Assembly: GCA_002354805.1 (NCBI GenBank)
Contig: DEMH01000002.1
Coordinates: 1-28,894, forward strand
Length of the DNA: 28,894 bases
Source of the DNA: Gammaproteobacteria bacterium UBA2675
GTDB lineage: Bacteria > Pseudomonadota > Gammaproteobacteria > Pseudomonadales > Pseudohongiellaceae
Direction of reading: 5' to 3'
Part shown: positions 23,900-28,894 of the stretch, piece by piece
Position numbering within the stretch: position 1 is the stretch's first letter
Layout: each line of letters opens with the position of its first letter
Program-made: the position numbers and the translations under genes
The notes under the pieces: model-generated
Database searches by the model: none
The model's input: the letters and a program-made list of their open reading frames with translations, nothing else
Told to the model about the DNA's origin: nothing

Positions 23900-24862
23900 T
23901 TACTCGTTTGCCTCTGAGGCCAGTCTCGGCATGAGTGCCTGCATGGCCTTCCATGCAGAGCGCTTGAGGGCTGGCTCGGTCTGCATCGACTGTAAAGAAT
24001 GGGTCTGTAGTACGGTCAAGCCAAACTGCGCTTCGCGACGCAGTCCCGATTGCGTGCCGGCTGCATCAGCGGGATGAGACCTGGATTTCAGGAAGAACAG
24101 TTCATCATCACTCAGCACCAGCAGGTTTTGCGTTGGACTATCACGAAGGCGGCGCGCGATAAATCCGAGCACTGCCTGCTCTGCTGCCTGTTCATCATCC
24201 GCAGGTGCAATTCCAAAGTCGGCTGGCAAGGGCCAGTGAAAAGCCTGACCGGAAAGCTGCATCTGCCTGTATCTTGGGTTAAGTGCAGCAATAATTCTCT
24301 GCAGCATCTCCCGTGAGGCAGCCGACAGCTGTTGTTGCTCCGACGGCTGCACAGCAATAATCGCCAGCTGTGTGTCGAGACCAAACCAGGTGAAAGCAAA
24401 AGGCTGCACAGATGACTCGCCGCCCGTTGGCTGATCAACCTGATTCGATCCAGGTTCTGCAACTGCTGGCGCCTGCGGCATGACTTGCCGGGATGAATCC
24501 TCTGGAACGGCCCTGCCAGACCCCGGCTGTGGTGCCGTCACTGATGCCTGCAAGGCCTGCCTTGCCGCTTCCAGCTCGGCTCGCGGGTTCCCTTTCGGTG
24601 TTTTGTGTTCCGTCCGCGCAGGCACTGATTCAGCAGCTCGCACAGCTGGGCTTTCGGCCTCCTCGCTTGAAGAGCGACGCTGAACCGAATCAGCGGCTTC
24701 TGCCTGTATTGTAGAAAAGTCGAAAACCGGTGATGGCCCGGCACCTGGCAGCGCGCGTGTCGGGTATAGGGCGACGACACCCATTTCGGCCAGCAGCTCG
24801 CGCCGCCACATCTCGCGGCTGGCGGAGCCTTGTGTACCTGTCTGTGCGTTAGATTCTCCCAT
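23900..24862 (-). CDS. DNA polymerase III psi-like (HolD-like) protein, extended
   Basis: This 320-residue protein starts at ATG 24862; the frame continues upstream but without family-like sequence. The N-terminus has LLAEMGVVALYPTRALPGAG, resembling the chi-binding start of the psi subunit (LQQMGIxxWxLRxP...L). A long low-complexity linker rich in Ala, Glu, Pro, Ser and Gln follows (about residues 50-150). The C-terminal globular half contains QNLLVLSDDELFFLKSR and ends RSAWKAMQALMPRLA, similar to psi (a core strand then a KxxxWxxL helix). Psi of E. coli is about 137 residues, so this is much longer. Its place before rimI supports the call. Low sequence conservation of HolD makes this an inference. 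Confidence 0.6.
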   Translation of the reverse strand: MGESNAQTGTQGSASREMWRRELLAEMGVVALYPTRALPGAGPSPVFDFSTIQAEAADSVQRRSSSEEAESPAVRAAESVPARTEHKTPKGNPRAELEAARQALQASVTAPQPGSGRAVPEDSSRQVMPQAPAVAEPGSNQVDQPTGGESSVQPFAFTWFGLDTQLAIIAVQPSEQQQLSAASREMLQRIIAALNPRYRQMQLSGQAFHWPLPADFGIAPADDEQAAEQAVLGFIARRLRDSPTQNLLVLSDDELFFLKSRSHPADAAGTQSGLRREAQFGLTVLQTHSLQSMQTEPALKRSAWKAMQALMPRLASEANE

Positions 24863-24974
24863 CCGGCTATTATAGGGACTGCAGCGCTTTTGCGCCAAAG
24901 CAATATTGTGCCGTGCGGGCAAACATGGTTGAATCTGTGCCTTTGTCAGAAGATGCTTCCAAAGGGGGAACGAC

Positions 24975-25958
24975 ATGAAAGCACTACTCTGCAAATCCTA
25001 CGGACCACCGGAGAACCTGGTGATCGAGGATGTACCGGACCTTGAGCCGGAGGCCGGAGAAGCCATAGTTGATGTTTATGCCGCGTCACTGAACTTTCCG
25101 GACACCCTGCAGATTCAGGGCAAGTACCAGTTTCAGCCACCTATGCCATTTTCACCGGGCTCCGAAGTGGGTGGCATTATCCGCAAGCTCGGTCCCAACA
25201 TGGACGGCTTCAAGGTCGGCGACCGCGTCATGGCCACACCTTCCATCGGCGGTATGGCAGAACAGGTTCGCTGCGCAGCGGCAGGCCTGCGCAAGATTCC
25301 TGACAATATGGACTTCAAGACCGCCGCGGGCTTCGCGATGGTCTACACCACCTCTTACCATGCACTGAAGCAGCGTGCCCGGATCAAACCCGGCGAGACA
25401 CTGCTGGTACTCGGTGCCAGTGGCGGCGTTGGCATGGCAGCGGTGGAGCTTGGCAAGATCATGGGCGCACGCGTCATTGCTGCGGCCAGTAGCGATGAGA
25501 AGCTTGAGTTTGTTAAACAGGCTGATCCTGACGAACTGCTCAACTACGGTGACGGCGAGCTCAAGGAAAAGGTCAAGGCCATGACCGATGGCAAAGGTGC
25601 GGATGTCATCTATGACCCGGTCGGCGGCGATCTTTTTGATCAGTCCACCCGCTGCATCAATTGGAACGGACGTCTCCTGGTGGTCGGATTTACCAGCGGT
25701 CGCATCCCTTCTTATCCGGCCAACCTGGCCTTGCTGAAAGGCAGCTCCATGGTTGGGGTTTTCCTGGGGCGCTTCCGCAAGGAAGAACCGGATGCCTATG
25801 AGCAGAATTTCCAGGAACTGCTGGACATGTACAGGTCCGGCAAAATCAAACCCATTGTGACCGAATCATTTGCCTTTGAGGACTATGTTGCCGCCTTTAA
25901 TGTGTTCAGAGACCGGCGCGTCATGGGCAAGGTAACCCTTGAAATTCGCAAGGAATAA
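24975..25958 (+). CDS. NADPH:quinone oxidoreductase, zeta-crystallin type
   Basis: This medium-chain dehydrogenase/reductase without zinc-binding residues is 327 residues long. The GroES-like N-terminal domain has ASLNFPDTLQIQGKYQFQPP and the conserved PFSPGSEVGGI. The Rossmann domain has LVLGASGGVGMAAVELGK, the nucleotide-binding loop of the quinone reductase group. It reduces quinones or other alpha,beta-unsaturated carbonyls with NADPH. The ribosome-binding site is strong (aaaggggg before ATG). It is divergent from the holD-like gene with 112 bases between, and the acyl-CoA ligase follows 62 bases downstream, so a two-gene transcript for fatty-acid or carbonyl metabolism is plausible. Confidence 0.9.
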   Translation: MKALLCKSYGPPENLVIEDVPDLEPEAGEAIVDVYAASLNFPDTLQIQGKYQFQPPMPFSPGSEVGGIIRKLGPNMDGFKVGDRVMATPSIGGMAEQVRCAAAGLRKIPDNMDFKTAAGFAMVYTTSYHALKQRARIKPGETLLVLGASGGVGMAAVELGKIMGARVIAAASSDEKLEFVKQADPDELLNYGDGELKEKVKAMTDGKGADVIYDPVGGDLFDQSTRCINWNGRLLVVGFTSGRIPSYPANLALLKGSSMVGVFLGRFRKEEPDAYEQNFQELLDMYRSGKIKPIVTESFAFEDYVAAFNVFRDRRVMGKVTLEIRKE

Positions 25959-26020
25959 AGCCGCGGCAGACACCCATCCGCGCTGCGGCAACATTTGACT
26001 ACAGAATAAGACAACGCATC

Positions 26021-27754
26021 ATGTTAACAGCACAACAAGTTCAGCAAGACCTGGAAAAACTCAGGGATATCGTCATAGCATTAAAATCGCCAGAGTCAGA
26101 TCTGGCAACTACCACCAAAGTCATCAACGGCATCGAATTAAACGTATTCGCCAAGGTTCCAGAAAATCTTCGTGGTGTCTACAAGCTGGGCCTGGAGGCC
26201 GCCGACAAAGACTTTCTGGTATACGAAGACGAACGGTTCACCTTCGCACAATCACTGCATACCGCCGAGGCCATGAGCCAGGTGTTGCTGAGACGGTATG
26301 GCATCAAGAAAGGTGATCGGGTGGCTGTCTGCTCGCGCAATTATCCGGAATGGTGCCTTGCCTATATGGCCATCACCATGATTGGCGCCATCGTTGTGCC
26401 GATGAATTCCTGGTGGCAAAGCAATGAACTGGTTTATGGCATCAAGGACAGTGGCACACGCGTCCTGTTTGCAGATCAGGAACGAATAGATCAGCTGCTG
26501 CCTGTGATCGACCAGGTTGATGTTGAAGTGATCGCCATCAAACCCGGCAAGCCGGATCCACGGTTCCCGGAATTTCATGATCTTGTCGCCGAAGGTCTTA
26601 CCGGAGAGCAGGTCGATCTGGACGCCATTGAGGTGCTACCTGAGGACGACGCCTCCATCATGTACACCTCCGGCTCTACCGGCAACCCGAAAGGCGTTCT
26701 GTCTACCCACCGCAACATCGTCAACGCCATCTACAGCTGGATATTTGGCAAAGAAGCCAATGACTCGCTGCGCCCCGAACTGGTTGAAGAAGAACCGGAA
26801 TTTGATCCCGGCATACTCTCAAATGTGCCGCTGTTTCACGTCACTGGCAGTCACGCGCAGTTTCTGGTCAGCTTCATCATGCTTCGTAAATTCGTCATGA
26901 TGTATAAGTGGAACGCCGAAAAAGCTCTGGAGCTTATCGAAAAAGAACGTCTGTCCGTATTGCACGGCGTGCCCACCATGACATGGGAAGTGATGAACTC
27001 CCCCATGTTCGACAAAACCGATCTGCGCAGCCTGCGAATCGTGCAAAGTGGCGGTGCCGCGCGCCCACCCGGGCACCTGACGCTGATGAAACAGAAATTC
27101 GACGAGGTGGTACAGCCAGGGCTGGGTTACGGTCTGACCGAAACCAACGCCATCGGCGCCACTATTACTGGCGCCTTCTACCTGGCCAAGCCAGAAAGCA
27201 CCGGCCGCCCTACTCAGCCGGTCACAGAAATTCGCATTGAAGATGAACAGGGCAATGTGTTGCCTAACGGACAGATTGGCGAAATCTGTATTAAGGGCGC
27301 CACAATCATGAAAGCCTACTGGAATCGTCCGGAGGAGACGGCCAAAGCCATCAAAAATGGCTGGTTCCACACTGGCGATATCGGTCTGCTGGATGAGCAT
27401 GGTTTCCTGGTCATCAAGGATCGCGCCAAGGACATCGTCATCCGCGGCGGCGAAAACGTGGCATGCGCCGAGGTCGAGTACGCGCTGTGCGACCACCCCG
27501 ATGTCTGCGAAGCGGCCGTCTATGGCCTGCCTGACGAAAGACTTGGCGAGATCGTTGGCGCCAGCGTCATGGTCCAGCCCGGATCTGGCCTGGACGAGGC
27601 CACATTGCAGGTTTTCCTGCGCGAAAACATAGCCCACTATAAAGTCCCCAGTCACATCGCTGTGCAAACCGAACAGCTGGAAAGAATAGCCACTGGCAAG
27701 ATCGCCAAGAAGCTTCTCAGAGAGCAGGCGATCAAGCGACTTGGCCTTGCGTAA
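26021..27754 (+). CDS. Acyl-CoA synthetase / AMP-dependent ligase
   Basis: This ANL-superfamily enzyme of 577 residues activates a carboxylic acid with ATP to an acyl-adenylate and then to acyl-CoA. The core motifs are complete: YTSGSTGNPKGV (about 215-226), GYGLTET (about 368-374), GWFHTGDIG (about 446-454), DRAKDIVIRGGENVAC (about 467-482) and the catalytic lysine in ATGKIAKK (about 556-563). The sequence suits a medium- or long-chain fatty acid or similar ligase; the substrate is unclear. The first 45 residues precede the usual domain start. The start has only a weak ribosome-binding site. It follows the quinone reductase on the same strand. Confidence 0.9.
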   Translation: MLTAQQVQQDLEKLRDIVIALKSPESDLATTTKVINGIELNVFAKVPENLRGVYKLGLEAADKDFLVYEDERFTFAQSLHTAEAMSQVLLRRYGIKKGDRVAVCSRNYPEWCLAYMAITMIGAIVVPMNSWWQSNELVYGIKDSGTRVLFADQERIDQLLPVIDQVDVEVIAIKPGKPDPRFPEFHDLVAEGLTGEQVDLDAIEVLPEDDASIMYTSGSTGNPKGVLSTHRNIVNAIYSWIFGKEANDSLRPELVEEEPEFDPGILSNVPLFHVTGSHAQFLVSFIMLRKFVMMYKWNAEKALELIEKERLSVLHGVPTMTWEVMNSPMFDKTDLRSLRIVQSGGAARPPGHLTLMKQKFDEVVQPGLGYGLTETNAIGATITGAFYLAKPESTGRPTQPVTEIRIEDEQGNVLPNGQIGEICIKGATIMKAYWNRPEETAKAIKNGWFHTGDIGLLDEHGFLVIKDRAKDIVIRGGENVACAEVEYALCDHPDVCEAAVYGLPDERLGEIVGASVMVQPGSGLDEATLQVFLRENIAHYKVPSHIAVQTEQLERIATGKIAKKLLREQAIKRLGLA

Positions 27755-27807
27755 AAAAAGTTTTCCAGACTATTGCATATTTCACTTTTATACCCATAAT
27801 TCGCATC

Positions 27808-27861
27808 GTGAGCGCCGGCCAAGCCGGCCCTCACGCATGCTGAAGCGTCCAAAGCCTTCAG
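27808..27861 (+). terminator. Two stem-loops after acyl-CoA ligase gene
   Basis: The first hairpin has GTGAG/CTCAC and GCCGGC/GCCGGC arms separated by one C-C mismatch, with a CAA loop (27808-27834). The second pairs CTGAAG (27840-27845) with CTTCAG (27856-27861). Neither is followed by a T run, so intrinsic termination is uncertain. They could end the ligase transcript or form a structured leader for the acidic protein gene. Confidence 0.45.
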
Positions 27862-27952
27862 AGTGCTGGTGGTTGGCATAATCTGCTTGACAGAGCATGC
27901 CATGATTCTCGTGTTGATTCCGTTAGGACGGAGTTTTAGAGAGAGTATTCTT

Positions 27953-28240
27953 ATGAAGAGCCATCCCTGGGACGAATTAAACGATAGTTCAAAAGACTAC
28001 TTCGACTCTGGCAGCTTTGTGCCTGAAGCCGAGTTCGAAGAAGAGCCTATGGACAAGCACATGCAGCGTCGCCGTCTGACAGAGCTGCGTCGCCGTACTG
28101 AAGAGCGCCTCGACTGGAAGCGCATGTACGGTGATATGCAGTTTGATGAGATCGAAGACGATGACCATGAGCGATTGATGAAGGACGATTTCAGCCGCGC
28201 TGCTGACGATTACTACGACGCGGACGAGCTCGACGATTAA
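27953..28240 (+). CDS. Small, highly acidic hypothetical protein
   Basis: This 95-residue protein starts MKSHPWDELNDSSKDYFDSG. Acidic stretches (EAEFEEEPMD, DEIEDDDHE, YYDADELDD) flank a basic helical middle (MQRRRLTELRRRTEERLDWK). It has no signal peptide or membrane helix. The frame is open from 27863, but ATG 27953 with agagag upstream fits the hydrophilic composition. Such charge-segregated small proteins are often regulators or nucleic-acid- or ribosome-associated factors, but I recognise no family. A TTGACA at 27887-27892 may be a -35 box; the matching -10 is poor. The gene is the last convincing one in the window. Confidence 0.65.
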   Translation: MKSHPWDELNDSSKDYFDSGSFVPEAEFEEEPMDKHMQRRRLTELRRRTEERLDWKRMYGDMQFDEIEDDDHERLMKDDFSRAADDYYDADELDD

Positions 28241-28267
28241 CTAGCTCGCACCGCGCTACCCCACTCC

Positions 28268-28304
28268 GGGAGGCGATCCCCGCCTCCCGTCGCTATACGT
28301 TTTT
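28268..28304 (+). terminator. Probable terminator after acidic protein gene
   Basis: GGGAGGCG (28268-28275) pairs perfectly with CGCCTCCC (28281-28288) around ATCCC. A T5 run follows, but 11 bases after the stem (28300-28304), so it is not a textbook terminator. It lies 28 bases after the stop codon. Confidence 0.5.
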
Positions 28305-28373
28305 GTACTATTCCTGGCTACAGCTTCAGCTTAAACGCGTCCGGCGCCAAACGCTTTGATTTCAGATCGGTCC

Positions 28374-28547
28374 GGGTAGCGGGTGGCAGATCACGCCCGG
28401 ATCGCATCCTTTCTCCGCTCACCCGGCGGGGCGGAACTCGACCTCGCGGCATGGCCGCTCGGGACTCGAACAGTCCTCCCGCTGATCGGGTGAGCGGCAA
28501 AAGGATAAACGCGCCCTGATTGGGCGAGATGCTGCCACCCGCTACCC
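28374..28547. repeat. Nested, multibranched inverted-repeat element
   Basis: A 16-bp perfect inverted repeat closes the element: GGGTAGCGGGTGGCAG (28374-28389) with CTGCCACCCGCTACCC (28532-28547). Inside are ATCCTTT/AAAGGAT (28406-28412 / 28500-28506), CCGCTCACCCG/CGGGTGAGCGG (28415-28425 / 28487-28497), GCGGG/CCCGC (28426-28430 / 28478-28482), and hairpins at 28446-28458, 28462-28476 and 28512-28526. The pairs nest without conflict into a branched fold, as in a structured RNA or a folded single-strand DNA substrate. Both strands would fold, so orientation is unknown. No protein frame in it looks real. Class unknown. Confidence 0.7.
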
Positions 28548-28579
28548 TCCCCTCGTGCCAACGTCGATTCCGGTGACAT

Positions 28580-28894
28580 GTGCTAAAACCGAAGTAGCAC
28601 TCACGCGGCTTAGCAGACAGTCGGATCGTCTAGTGATAACCCTACCGGGATCGCCTCCGAAGGAGGTAATGCTCCTCCTCAGGTTTTCGTCGCTCGCGTT
28701 ACCTCCTCCGAAAGCACTCCCTGGATTTAGCTTAGATGGCACAACATGCAGGAATGACTCACTTTTTAACAATGCAAGCCGGGGTGCTTTACTCAAAGAT
28801 CAGCAGGGATAGGAACTACGGTCAAATCGAGGTCTCGGGGATAGGGTGGCAAGGAGCGACGAAAACCTGAGGAGATACCATCTCTCCAAACCAG
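28580..28894. repeat. Second inverted-repeat cluster, cut by window edge
   Basis: No convincing gene lies here. A perfect 21-bp inverted repeat has arms at 28675-28695 and 28854-28874 (core AGGTTTTCGTCGCTC / GAGCGACGAAAACCT). Other repeats are GTGCTA/TAGCAC (28580-28585 / 28595-28600), CCTCC-GAA-GGAGG (28654-28666) and GGAGGTAA/TTACCTCC (28662-28669 / 28699-28706). The last three use overlapping bases, so they are alternatives rather than one fold. The region continues beyond the window. Confidence 0.6.

Noticed and set aside
26819..27667. Long open frame (282 codons) on the minus strand
   Set aside because: It is antisense to the conserved core of the acyl-CoA ligase, and its translation has no recognisable family features.
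28462..28476. Resemblance to a tRNA T-arm on the minus strand (GGACTGTTCGAGTCC)
   Set aside because: The TTCGA is out of register with the stem, and no D-arm, anticodon arm or acceptor stem surrounds it; it fits better as a plain hairpin within the nested element.
28555..28812. 85-codon plus-strand frame in the final region
   Set aside because: It runs through the inverted repeats, has no family-like sequence, and overlaps an equally long minus-strand frame; probably not a gene.
28374..28894. Retron msr-msd, IscB-associated RNA or integron attC array
   Set aside because: No reverse transcriptase, nuclease or integron integrase is visible, the retron branch-site context is not evident, and attC core sites (GTTRRRY/RYYYAAC) are not at the arm ends. 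A gene beyond the right edge could change this.

Overview
The window looks like chromosomal DNA of a Gammaproteobacterium. Evidence for this is a holD-like gene next to rimI (the E. coli arrangement), an SseA-type sulfurtransferase, a heme A synthase, an isolated hisC, moderately high GC and tightly packed operons with GTGA/ATGA overlaps. The many exported redox, lipoprotein and fatty-acid functions would suit an aerobic, probably marine-type heterotroph; genus-level placement is inference. No rRNA, tRNA or CRISPR array was found.

Region 1 (1-3,700) is a decayed mobile patch. An IS66-type element on the minus strand is cut by the left window edge; its tnpB is intact, but tnpA and tnpC each carry a single-base frameshift. 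An IS3-family element lies about 90 bp further on and has inserted into the 5' part of a tyrosine integrase gene that already carries an in-frame stop. The IS3 transposase is one continuous frame because one extra A fuses OrfA to OrfB, upstream of a still visible A6G slippery site.

Region 2 (3,700-10,400) holds housekeeping and envelope genes: an EamA-type transporter, 3-mercaptopyruvate sulfurtransferase, a PAP2 phosphatase, an exported SAM-methyltransferase-like protein, a lipoprotein hydrolase translationally coupled to heme A synthase, and a membrane-anchored AraC-type regulator with a palindrome upstream.

Region 3 (10,450-13,780) is the most distinctive metabolic locus. A secreted fusion of a c-type cytochrome domain to a PHM/DBH-like copper monooxygenase domain is followed, with a one-base overlap, by a secreted protein of unknown function. 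Divergent from this pair is a CopC-like periplasmic protein, and the shared intergenic region carries a near-perfect inverted repeat.

Region 4 (13,797-19,374) is a complete Dpp/Opp-type ABC uptake operon (binding lipoprotein, two permeases, two ATPases) in which every junction overlaps. Region 5 (19,500-24,870) has two hypothetical genes around a 480-bp AT-rich intergenic region with DnaA-box-like sites, then the operon holD-like / rimI / exported hypothetical / hisC / small membrane protein. Region 6 (24,975-28,240) has a quinone oxidoreductase, an acyl-CoA ligase and a very acidic small protein behind a structured leader.

The last 650 bases (28,241-28,894) contain no convincing gene but are full of nested inverted repeats: a multibranched fold closed by a 16-bp perfect stem, and a 21-bp perfect inverted repeat about 160 bases apart. 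I could not assign these to a known RNA or mobile-element class. They are the best candidate for something undescribed.
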